Assembly: GCF_007995215.1 (NCBI RefSeq)
Contig: NZ_VCDK01000012.1
Coordinates: 1 to 38,070 of the forward strand
Direction: 5' to 3'
Origin: Shimia ponticola
GTDB taxonomy: Bacteria; Pseudomonadota; Alphaproteobacteria; Rhodobacterales; Rhodobacteraceae
Length of the DNA stretch: 38,070 bases
Program-made: the position numbers and the translations under genes
Shown here: piece after piece, positions 12,907-20,019 of the stretch
How the letters are laid out: each line of letters opens with the position of its first letter
Position numbering within the stretch: position 1 is the first letter of the stretch
The notes under the pieces: model-generated
Told to the model about the DNA's origin: nothing
Seen by the model: the letters and a program-made list of their open reading frames with translations, nothing else
Databases searched by the model: none

Positions 12907-13059
12907 ATGTTGGCGCAACACAACTCGATATATCGCGTTATATCGGCGATATATCGCAGCCAAAAGAAAAGAGAAGATAAGATATATATACCAGCTAAGG
13001 CCACAACGCGGTGCGTGTTGCCTGTGTGGGAAATTGCGATGAATGGGGCTGTGGCATGA
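12907..13059 (+). CDS. Possible 50-residue protein spanning the candidate origin
   Basis: A frame from ATG 12907 to TGA 13057-13059 encodes 50 residues (MLAQHNSIYRVISAIYR, then a very basic SQKKREDK). Its stop overlaps the next gene's ATG as ATGA, the same coupling used throughout this operon. GGGGGC about eight bases before the ATG is a weak ribosome site. It translates the TATATCG repeats as repeated I-Y-R/I-S-x triplets, so the frame may be open only because of the repeats. Confidence 0.4.
   Translation: MLAQHNSIYRVISAIYRSQKKREDKIYIPAKATTRCVLPVWEIAMNGAVA
12926..12992. repeat. TATATCG repeats and AT-rich tract: candidate replication origin
   Basis: TATATCG occurs three times at 12929-12935, 12939-12945 and 12950-12956, that is 10 and 11 bases apart or one helical turn. 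The first and last copies sit within perfect palindromes (CGATATATCG 12926-12935 and GCGATATATCGC 12946-12957). A purine-rich then AT-rich tract follows (12961-12992, including AAAAGAAAAGAGAAG and GATATATATA), very unlike the GC-rich surroundings. Iterons followed by an easily melted tract, directly behind a replication-type gene, are the usual plan of a phage origin. Inferred, not tested. Confidence 0.5.
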
Positions 13060-13667
13060 CCGACAGCACCCAGACAGACAAACCCGAGGGCAAGCGGCAA
13101 CGTGTGCGGCGTTTGCTGATTGACCCGCTTGAACAGTCGGGGATGCGGTTTCCCAAGAAGGTCAGTGAGGCGGATGCCAAGCGTAAGATCGCGTCGTTAT
13201 GTGATGAGCTTGCCTACCTGAGCGACGCGGCGTTGCAGCAGGTGCGCTGGTGGGCAACCCGAAACGGGCAAGGGTCGGCGAGGTGCTTTTGGCCAGACCG
13301 CGTGTCGTTTCTGTCCTGTGCGCATGCTTTTGAGCCACAAAGGATTGAGGATAACCCGAACGTCGAGTCCTGGTTTGCCTCACGGGCCGGGGTCGAAGCT
13401 GCTGCTGTTCCGGGCCGATTGGTCGCGGAATTGCGGTTTTGGCAAAAATACCTTCGCCCGCCGATCAAAGATCAAGAGCGCAAGCTTGTGGCGGATCGCG
13501 CGGCGCAGTGGGCGGCGCAGGCAGAGCGCGAAGCGGAAAAACGGTCGCGCAATGTCAGCTATGACCATGAATTTCTGGCGGCGTTTGAGTTGGATGAGCG
13601 GCGTGCGCAGGATCTTTTGAAGGCGGGGCGCGCGGGGCAACAGACAAACGAAAAAGGTGCAGCATGA
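13056..13667 (+). CDS. Hypothetical protein of the replication module
   Basis: 203 residues from the ATG at 13056 (MTDSTQTDKPEGKRQRVRR); an ATG 45 bases upstream lies in the preceding frame and is rejected. Basic N-terminus, then DPLEQSGMRFPKKVSEADAK, and a helical C-terminal half with a charged coiled-coil stretch (AAQWAAQAEREAEKRSRNVS). DELAYLSDAALQQVRWWATRN resembles helical primosome-type proteins, but I cannot assign a family. Overlaps the next gene by ATGA. Its position behind the replication gene and candidate origin suggests a DNA replication accessory role. Confidence 0.65.
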   Translation: MTDSTQTDKPEGKRQRVRRLLIDPLEQSGMRFPKKVSEADAKRKIASLCDELAYLSDAALQQVRWWATRNGQGSARCFWPDRVSFLSCAHAFEPQRIEDNPNVESWFASRAGVEAAAVPGRLVAELRFWQKYLRPPIKDQERKLVADRAAQWAAQAEREAEKRSRNVSYDHEFLAAFELDERRAQDLLKAGRAGQQTNEKGAA

Positions 13668-14470
13668 TGGATCGAAAGCCTCGGCCACACGTGGCGGTCA
13701 ATCCTGATCTTGGGCAGTTGCCGCGCCATGCGGTTGACGCGCCCGAGGGCTGGGATGTCGATGTTCAAGGCCCATATCGCGCGCCTGTGGATTGGGACGC
13801 GCTGGTCGCGCAATACCGTGCGGCTGCGCCGTCGCCACGGTCGCAGCGGCCTGCGCCACGGCGCATCGAGGTGCTGGGTGTGAAAGAGGTTTTGGAGTGG
13901 GCATTTCATCGCGAACGTGTGCAGGCCTATCATTTTGACGACGATCATTTGACGCGCGGCGAAAGCCCGATCGCGGCGCTGATCCGTCGTGGTGAGCTGG
14001 GTGGCGTGCGCATTGATGGTGGCGGCAGCAGTGAGCCATGCGATGCCGCGCTATCGGTTGCGTTCGCGGTGGCGCAGTCGTGCCTGCCATCGATGGTGGG
14101 TCTTGTAATCGAGCATGCGCGCAGCGCGACCGTTCCGGATGCCATGGTCGGTGCGTGCCCTTATTTTGTCCCGGTGGCGGTGCATTCCAATCAGCATGGC
14201 GTGCGCGCCAAAGTTACGAGGGGAACGGATTGGTCGTGGCAGATCACGCGGGGCGGTCGCCGCAAGGTGACGCATGATTTCTGCGAGGTCACCGTCGTCA
14301 ACACGCCCGCCCAGATTGCCTCGGCGCGTCGCCGTTATCTGAACTGGTGGGGTCAATTGCAGGGCCTGCAGCCTGTCATCAAGGCGTTGGATTTGCCTTA
14401 TATCAAGGTAAGTGACCGGCTACCGCCTAGAAATCCTTGGGAAAATCACGGCGTCGAAAAAAGCTTTTGA
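13664..14470 (+). CDS. Conserved-looking hypothetical protein, last early gene
   Basis: 268 residues, ATGA-coupled to the previous gene. Residues 1-65 are Pro-rich and probably linker-like (PRHAVDAPEGWDVDVQGPY, PSPRSQRPAPRR). Residues 66-250 look folded: VKEVLEWAFHRERVQAYHFD, a Cys-containing middle (PCDAALSVAFAVAQSCL), and RGGRRKVTHDFCEVTVVN. The end, RRRYLNWWGQLQGL then DRLPPRNPW, is distinctive. It occupies the place of a late-gene regulator or recombination protein in other siphoviruses, but I do not recognise the fold. A strong hairpin follows 46 bases later. Confidence 0.65.
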   Translation: MMDRKPRPHVAVNPDLGQLPRHAVDAPEGWDVDVQGPYRAPVDWDALVAQYRAAAPSPRSQRPAPRRIEVLGVKEVLEWAFHRERVQAYHFDDDHLTRGESPIAALIRRGELGGVRIDGGGSSEPCDAALSVAFAVAQSCLPSMVGLVIEHARSATVPDAMVGACPYFVPVAVHSNQHGVRAKVTRGTDWSWQITRGGRRKVTHDFCEVTVVNTPAQIASARRRYLNWWGQLQGLQPVIKALDLPYIKVSDRLPPRNPWENHGVEKSF

Positions 14471-14657
14471 CAGGTTTCATGCTGCAGGGCTAGACAAGTA
14501 GCCAACCACAGAACTGCGCCGCGAGGGAACTGACCTTCGCGGCGCTTTGCATTTCTGCGGTCTTAGCAGCAGCGCGCGTGCGGCGGGGTCGTGTCATTGC
14601 CATGTGCATGGCCCCGTTTGCACAGCGTTTTTTCCAACAATCAAACCCGACAGGACA
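14471..14657 (+). other. Early/late boundary without a confident gene
   Basis: 187 bases between the last early gene and the first late gene. It holds the hairpin at 14516-14545 and then Cys-rich open frames that look non-coding. A frame from ATG 14547 joins the next gene but reads MHFCGLSSSARAAGSCHCH, atypical, and has no ribosome site; the start at 14658 is preferred. No convincing -35/-10 pair is visible, though a late promoter would be expected here. Confidence 0.4.
14516..14545 (+). terminator. Strong GC-rich hairpin, terminator-like
   Basis: GCGCCGCGA (14516-14524) pairs perfectly with TCGCGGCGC (14537-14545). Three further inner pairs (one G-T wobble) close a six-base loop, giving a 12-bp stem. 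It is followed by only TTTGCATTT, so the U-run is poor for a classical Rho-independent terminator. It may be a weak terminator, an antitermination target or an RNA-stability element dividing early from late transcripts. Confidence 0.5.
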
Positions 14658-15368
14658 ATGCAGGCCAGCATGACGCTCGACGCGCGTGATTTGACGCGTG
14701 GTCTTTCCCATCTTGAAAAAGAACAAGCGCCTTATGCGGCTGCGCGTGCGCTGACCGATACCGCATGGACAGCTGCGCGCGGCCTCGGCGATCACATGAA
14801 AACGGTGTTCGATCAGCCGACGGCATTTACGCGCAATGCGTTCCGGGCACAGGGCGCGACCAAGTCGAAGCTAGAGGCCACCGTCCTGCCAAAAGATCGG
14901 CAGGGCGGGCGTCATTATCTGTTTGCGCAGGAAGATGGCGGCCCGCGTCCGCAAACTGGCATTGAAAAGCTGCTGGCGCGAAACGTGGCATTCGAGGGCG
15001 TTCTGCAAACCGTCATCCCTGCACAAGATGCGCGGCTGACAAAGGCGGGCAATCTGAGCCCCGGTCAGCTGCAACAAGTGCTGTCGGGTGTTGGTGCGCA
15101 GCGAGATCGCACATCGAACACAACCGCAGCCTCGCGTCGGCGCAGGCCGTCGCGCGACGTGTTCTTTGTGCCGCGTGCTGGTCTTGCGCCTGGTGTGTTC
15201 GCAAGGTCCCCGTCCGGTCGCCTGAAGATGATCCTCGCGTTTACCGATCGAGTTGCGCGTTACAATCCCCGCTTGGGGTTTGAGGACTACGTCATCGAGG
15301 TCATGGCCGATGAGTTTCCCGAGGCTTTTGCCAAGTGGCTCGACCGGGCCATGCGGAGCCGCAAATGA
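14658..15368 (+). CDS. Putative virion/minor tail protein (gpZ-like pattern)
   Basis: 236 residues from the ATG at 14658 (ACAGGAC just upstream). It begins MQASMTLDARDLTRGL and continues YAAARALTDTAWTAARGL, then FTRNAFRAQGATKSKLEATV. This layout (short helical opening, A-RALN/T-AxxA helix, then a basic segment) resembles the phage minor tail protein Z family. The end DYVIEVMADEFPEAFAKWL is also like such connectors. In lambda, gpZ lies after the head genes; here the gene stands before the terminase, so either the order is changed or the family is different. Called by pattern only. Confidence 0.5.
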   Translation: MQASMTLDARDLTRGLSHLEKEQAPYAAARALTDTAWTAARGLGDHMKTVFDQPTAFTRNAFRAQGATKSKLEATVLPKDRQGGRHYLFAQEDGGPRPQTGIEKLLARNVAFEGVLQTVIPAQDARLTKAGNLSPGQLQQVLSGVGAQRDRTSNTTAASRRRRPSRDVFFVPRAGLAPGVFARSPSGRLKMILAFTDRVARYNPRLGFEDYVIEVMADEFPEAFAKWLDRAMRSRK

Positions 15369-15561
15369 TCGCGATGCTTTTTGGGCTGTGTCGGGCTGAT
15401 TTGAGCCTTGCCGCGTCGTCGGGCGTGCTGGCAGCCAAGGAAAAAATGGCGCGGGTCCTTCCTTCCAACCTTCGCACACGGGTAATTCGCGCCCTGTTTT
15501 TGGGGGGATTTTCGGATTTTCCATATCCGCTGGGTTGTGGTTCTTGTTGCGGTTCGACGTC
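15369..15561 (+). other. Non-coding gap before terminase; candidate packaging site
   Basis: 193 bases with no convincing gene. A plus-strand frame starting at 15365 is open but Cys/Ser-rich and lacks a ribosome site. The sequence has pyrimidine-rich blocks (GTCCTTCCTTCC at about 15457-15468), GGCGCG/CGCGCC as a distant inverted pair (about 15450 and 15489), and a TTTTTGGGGGGATTTTC stretch near 15497. In lambda-type phages cos lies next to the small terminase gene, so a cos or pac site is plausible here, but none can be proven by eye. Confidence 0.3.
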
Positions 15562-16209
15562 ATGACCGACGCCCAGCACGCTGACCTCGACCAATGGCTG
15601 GCCGACCACCCATTGCCCGATGGGCAGGAATGCATTGACCTCAACATGACCGAGGCGGCCCAAGTCTTTGGTGTGTCGGTGAACACGGTCAAAGATTGGA
15701 TCAACGACCCCGAATTGCCGATGCCTGTCGTGTCGCGCGGCACCAACGGCAAGCAATACGTTTTGCGGTTTTCGTGGTGCTACGCTTGGCGCGCCCATCG
15801 CGAAGCCGCCCGCGCCGATCGCGACCGCAAGCTGGCCAGCATGCAAGCGAGCCTGATCAATATCGCGCCGGCGTCTGACGACGCGCCGGCGCTTACCAGC
15901 AAGCAGATCGGCGAGGCCGCCCGCGCCGCGATGGATATGGCCAGAGCCGAGCGCGAGCGCGGTCGGCTGACGGAGATCGACGCCGTTTTCAATCTACTGG
16001 AAGGCCTGATGGTCACATTCCGCAATGGTGCGCTTGGCCTGCCGGATCGCCTCGAACGCGAACTGCAATTGACGCCACCAGAAACCCGCAAAGTCGAACG
16101 GGCCCTGGAAGAGCTTCTGGAATCCCTCGGCGCAGAGATCAGCGAAAGCCTGATCGGACCCGCCTATGAGGCCAATTTAGACATGAATCCGCAGTTGACG
16201 CTGTCATGA
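15562..16209 (+). CDS. Terminase small subunit (Nu1/DUF1441-type)
   Basis: 215 residues from the ATG at 15562 (MTDAQHADLDQWL). Residues 30-60 (CIDLNMTEAAQVFGVSVNTV then KDWINDPELPMPV) form the winged helix-turn-helix typical of Nu1-like packaging proteins: a short helix, A-xxFGVS--T-xxWxxx-GMP/LP. The rest is helical (AARAAMDMARAERERGRLTE) and would drive oligomerisation and contact the large subunit. Its stop overlaps the large terminase start (ATGA at 16206-16209), as expected for partners made in fixed ratio. Role: recognition of the packaging site. Confidence 0.85.
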   Translation: MTDAQHADLDQWLADHPLPDGQECIDLNMTEAAQVFGVSVNTVKDWINDPELPMPVVSRGTNGKQYVLRFSWCYAWRAHREAARADRDRKLASMQASLINIAPASDDAPALTSKQIGEAARAAMDMARAERERGRLTEIDAVFNLLEGLMVTFRNGALGLPDRLERELQLTPPETRKVERALEELLESLGAEISESLIGPAYEANLDMNPQLTLS

Positions 16210-18299
16210 GTTACCAGCCGCGCAATTTCAAACCCCTGCCGCCCTATCGCGACCCGCGTGACGCGCTGGCCAAGGCCCTGCCGTCTCTGCAGCCGCCCAA
16301 GCGCGTTTCGGTGGTCGACGCCGCCGAGGCGCATATGCGCGTCAAGGTCAACGAGCAATGGTCACGCTTCAATCGCGACACCGTGCCTTACATGAATGAG
16401 CCGATGGAAATGGCCACGTCGCGTGATTATCGCGCAATGGTGTTTGCCGGCCCGTCGCGCACCGGGAAAACCATGCTGCTAAACGCCGTCTGGGCGCACA
16501 GCATCATGTGCGACCCTGGCCGCGTCGCCATCTATTTCGACGAACGCACGACCCGCGACAGTTTCGAGCTCGACACGTTCTCGGCGATCGTGCGCAATTC
16601 GCCTGACATCGCTGCGATGCGTGGATCCGGACGCGGCAGCGATACGATCGAAAGCAAGCTCTTTCGTGGCGGCTCACACGTGACACTGGATATCGCAACG
16701 GCCAGTCGCATGCAGGAGCGGACACTGCGCGTCGCGCTTGCCACCGAATTCGACCGCTGGGGATCCAGTATCGACGGCGAGGGCGAGCCATATATCCTGC
16801 TGTCAGCGCGGACACACATGGCGGGCTCGCGCGGCATGGTGATCATGGAAAGCAGCCCCCGCGCGCCAATCAAGGATGAAAACAGCGTCAGCGCCGACCC
16901 CCATGTGCCGCCGCTGGTCGATTATGGCGTGTTTCTGCAATACCGGACCAGCACTCGCGCCCGGTATTATTGGAACTGCATCGAATGCGGTGCAGGCTTT
17001 GTTCCAAACTATAATCTGCTGGACTATCCAGACAGCCGCGACCCGGTCGAATGCGGTGCCATGGCCCGCCTGCGTTGCCCGCATTGCAACGAACGCATTG
17101 GGCACGAACACAAGGATGACATGAACCGCGCCGGTCAGTGGCGGCATATGGGAAAGGATGGAAAAACCGTCCTTATCACCGATCCTGACATCATTAAAAC
17201 CATCATGTTGGGCTATTGGCTCGACGGTCTGCAGGCCGGGTTCATGACTTGGGCTGACATCGTGCAGGCTACGGTAAAGGCCGAGGCGCAATTCGCCGCG
17301 ACCGGCGATGAGGAAAGCCTGCGCGCCACCATAAATACGCGCCACGGCATGGCCTATCTGCCGCGTGCTGGCGCAGGCGGAGACATTAGCCTTGATGATT
17401 TGCGCCAGAAGGCATCGCGCGCGCCGGGCCCGCGCGGCACCGCACCGGATTGGACGCGTTTCATAACGCTGTCGATTGATGTCCAAAGCACATATTTCAG
17501 CGTGGGTGTGTACGCATGGGGCCTCGATGGCCGGCGCAAGCCGATCGACCGTTTCGATCTGAACGTCGCGCCCAAAGCGCAAGAGGATGCTGCGGACAGG
17601 GTTTTGAAGCCGGGTCTTTATGCTGGCGACTGGTCGGTGCTGACGGATCTGGAAACCCGCCGCTGGCCGATCGAAGGCGGCGATTGGGAGCTCGGCGCGG
17701 TGGCTGCGGTTGTCGACATGCAAGGCGAAAAGGCGACGACACCAAACGCCTACGCCTTCAAACGCGAACGTCGCAAAGCCGGTTTCGGGCAATTCTGGTA
17801 TCTGAGCCGGGGGCGCGAAAAGCGTGATTACCCGGATCGCGTTTGGCTCGCTACGCCTGAAAAGGCATCCGGCAAATCAAACCGCCGCGCGGCAAGGGAT
17901 ATCCAGATTCTAAACATGGCCACCGACCGCTTGAAGGGCGCGGTCGCGGCCAGCCTGACCATGGCCGAGGATGGCGCGAATTACTGCCATATTCCCGGCT
18001 GGATGACGCAAGAGGAACTGACCGAATTTACCGCAGAGCGCAGCGATGACCAAGGTCGCTGGTCCAAGCGCCCTGGATTCGTGCGCAATGAAAGCCTCGA
18101 CCACGCTGTGCAGGCCTTGGCGCTGTTTATCGTCTTAGGCGGCGAGCGTCTGCGCCCGGATGCAATGCCTGATTGGGCGCGCCTCGATCTTGCAAACCCG
18201 CATGCACGCTTTGTCGGCGCGCCAGACAAGGCCCCTGTCACTGCACCGCCACGCGCCGCACCGGCCCCGTGGATACCGAAAAGGGATAATTGGCTATGA
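16206..18299 (+). CDS. Terminase large subunit, GpA family
   Basis: 697 residues, close to the usual 600-700 for the lambda GpA family. The packaging ATPase Walker A is GPSRTGKT at residues 82-89, followed by RVAIYFDERTTRDSF and a long helical region. A CxxC pair in NCIECGAGF and another in LRCPHCNERI form the zinc-ribbon insert characteristic of GpA. The nuclease half is at the C-terminus (TLSIDVQSTYFSVGVYAW with the first catalytic Asp; DHAVQAL near the end). It powers DNA translocation into the prohead and cuts concatemers, acting with the small subunit. Confidence 0.95.
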   Translation: MSYQPRNFKPLPPYRDPRDALAKALPSLQPPKRVSVVDAAEAHMRVKVNEQWSRFNRDTVPYMNEPMEMATSRDYRAMVFAGPSRTGKTMLLNAVWAHSIMCDPGRVAIYFDERTTRDSFELDTFSAIVRNSPDIAAMRGSGRGSDTIESKLFRGGSHVTLDIATASRMQERTLRVALATEFDRWGSSIDGEGEPYILLSARTHMAGSRGMVIMESSPRAPIKDENSVSADPHVPPLVDYGVFLQYRTSTRARYYWNCIECGAGFVPNYNLLDYPDSRDPVECGAMARLRCPHCNERIGHEHKDDMNRAGQWRHMGKDGKTVLITDPDIIKTIMLGYWLDGLQAGFMTWADIVQATVKAEAQFAATGDEESLRATINTRHGMAYLPRAGAGGDISLDDLRQKASRAPGPRGTAPDWTRFITLSIDVQSTYFSVGVYAWGLDGRRKPIDRFDLNVAPKAQEDAADRVLKPGLYAGDWSVLTDLETRRWPIEGGDWELGAVAAVVDMQGEKATTPNAYAFKRERRKAGFGQFWYLSRGREKRDYPDRVWLATPEKASGKSNRRAARDIQILNMATDRLKGAVAASLTMAEDGANYCHIPGWMTQEELTEFTAERSDDQGRWSKRPGFVRNESLDHAVQALALFIVLGGERLRPDAMPDWARLDLANPHARFVGAPDKAPVTAPPRAAPAPWIPKRDNWL

Positions 18300-18508
18300 G
18301 CACAGCAGCCCAACTTGCACGGCTAAAAGATATGTATGCCAAGGGCGTTTTGTCTTTGGAGCAAGGCGGCGAAAAAGTGTCCTTTGCCGATGGTCGTGAG
18401 TTGCGCACCCGGATCGCGGATCTTGAGCGGCAATTGCAGGCCGAACAGGGTATGGCTGGCGCGCAAAGCGGGATCAGCTATCCGGCATACGATCGGGGGA
18501 CGCGCTAA
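18296..18508 (+). CDS. Head-tail connector, gpW-like
   Basis: 70 residues from the ATG at 18296 (ATGA overlap with the terminase stop); lambda gpW is 68. It reads AARLKDMY-type helix (STAAQLARLKDMYAKGVLSL), then EKVSFADGRELRTRI with the strand hairpin and ADLERQLQAE helix, the gpW layout. Family knowledge: gpW plugs the portal after DNA packaging and prepares the head for FII and the tail. Its place between terminase and portal is also exactly that of lambda W. Confidence 0.88.
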   Translation: MSTAAQLARLKDMYAKGVLSLEQGGEKVSFADGRELRTRIADLERQLQAEQGMAGAQSGISYPAYDRGTR

Positions 18509-20019
18509 TGCGGTTGTCTCTGATCGACAAGGCAGTTTTGTCTGTTGCGCCGATGGCGGGCCTGCGCCGCATCGAGGCGCGAGCGGCAGCGGGCCGCATC
18601 ATGGCGTATTACGACGCCGCCGGCGGCGGTCGCCGCCAAGGATCCTGGCATCCGTCGCGCGGTGACGCCGACGCCTCGGGCGGCAGACGTCAGCGCCTGT
18701 CGTGGATCTCGCGCGACATGATCCGCAACAACCCCATTGCAACCGGCGCTGTGCAGACGATTGTCGCGCACACGGTCGGCAAGGGTATCCAGCCGCGACT
18801 GGCTGGCTTTGATGATGCGCCGGGAACCAAAGCCAATGGCGGCGGCGAAAGCGAGCTTTTGGAAACCGCCAAGGCCGCGATGAAATTGCATTTTGACAGC
18901 ACGCGCGTCGATTATCGGGGCCGCGAAACGCTTGCCGGTCTGCAGCGCCTCGCAATGGCCGCCGTCGCCACCGATGGCGAGGTGCTGATTGTTCAGCACG
19001 ACCAAAGCGCAGGGCTTTATCCGCAGTTTGAGGTTTTGGAAATCGACCACCTCGACAGCGGCGCATGGAAATCGCACACCAATGGGGGATATGTGCAGGA
19101 TGGCATCGAATACGATGCCAATGGCCAGCGCGTCGCCTATCATCTCTATGAAGAACACCCAGGCGCGCAGGGCTTGATCACGTGGCGTGCCAAGACTTTG
19201 TCGCGGCGTGTCCCGGCAGAGATGGTTTTGCACCTCTACCGTCAGGATCGACCCGGACAAGAGCGGGGGGTGACGTGGTTCGCGCCGGTTGCGCTCACGC
19301 TGCAGGATCTGGCCGACTACGACGATGCCCAGCTGGTGCGCCAGAAAATCGCCGCTCTGTTCACGATCTTTCGCCGCACCGATGCGCCTGGCACTGCGCC
19401 GCAATCCCTGTCGCCTGGCGCGATGGTCGATGTCTCGGACAGTGAAAGCTACGACTTTGCGACACCGCCCGGTGTCGAGGGATACGACGAATTCACGCGC
19501 GGCCAGCTGGCGCGCATCGCCAAGGGTCTTGGCCTGACATATGAGGCGCTGTCGGGCGATCTGCGCCGCGTCAACTTTTCCAGTGGAAAAATGGGGCGGC
19601 TGGAAATGGATCGCAACGTCGAGGGGTGGCAGAAATTCATCCTGATCGACCAGATGCTGACACATATCGGGCGCGCCTTTTTGCGAGCTCTGGCGCTTGA
19701 AAACCCCCTGCAAGCGGCTCGCATTATGACCGCGACGATCGATTGGGTTCCGCCTGCAAGGATTATGGTCGACCCATCCCGCGAACTGCCGCCGATGATC
19801 GAGGCCGTGCGCGCCGGGTTCACAAGCCGTCAGCGCACGCAAACTGAACTGGGCCGCGATCCTGACATGATCCACGCCGAGATCCTGGAAGATCAAATCC
19901 GCGCCGACGGCGACAAAATGATTTTTTCCAGTGATGGCCGATATCAGGCAGCCGCCGCCCCCGCCGTCGCGCACACCGAACAGACCGACGACGTCACCCC
20001 CGAAAGGACCACAGCATGA
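18508..20019 (+). CDS. Portal protein, lambda gpB family
   Basis: 503 residues (lambda gpB is 533). Start shares a base with the gpW stop (TAATG). The N-terminal region has the family's YYDAAGGGRRQGSWHPS then RQRLSWISRDMIRNNPIATG, and the core includes EVLEIDHLDS, PAEMVLHLYRQDRPGQERGV and GLTYEALSGDLRRVNFSS, all marks of lambda-type portals. It forms the dodecameric ring through which DNA enters and to which the terminase and gpW bind. ATGA overlap with the next gene. Confidence 0.95.
   Translation: MRLSLIDKAVLSVAPMAGLRRIEARAAAGRIMAYYDAAGGGRRQGSWHPSRGDADASGGRRQRLSWISRDMIRNNPIATGAVQTIVAHTVGKGIQPRLAGFDDAPGTKANGGGESELLETAKAAMKLHFDSTRVDYRGRETLAGLQRLAMAAVATDGEVLIVQHDQSAGLYPQFEVLEIDHLDSGAWKSHTNGGYVQDGIEYDANGQRVAYHLYEEHPGAQGLITWRAKTLSRRVPAEMVLHLYRQDRPGQERGVTWFAPVALTLQDLADYDDAQLVRQKIAALFTIFRRTDAPGTAPQSLSPGAMVDVSDSESYDFATPPGVEGYDEFTRGQLARIAKGLGLTYEALSGDLRRVNFSSGKMGRLEMDRNVEGWQKFILIDQMLTHIGRAFLRALALENPLQAARIMTATIDWVPPARIMVDPSRELPPMIEAVRAGFTSRQRTQTELGRDPDMIHAEILEDQIRADGDKMIFSSDGRYQAAAAPAVAHTEQTDDVTPERTTA

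Noticed and set aside
14520-14535. A repressor operator in the early/late boundary (GGGAACT)
   Set aside because: Only a half-site; the bases belong to the hairpin loop and stem instead.
16803-17792. A 329-codon minus-strand frame opposite the large terminase
   Set aside because: Shadow of a strongly supported gene; no motifs.
18505-19974. A 489-codon open frame on the minus strand opposite the portal gene
   Set aside because: It is the mirror of a well-supported portal gene in GC-rich DNA, has no family motif, and composition is His/Arg/Gln-rich as expected for an antisense reading.
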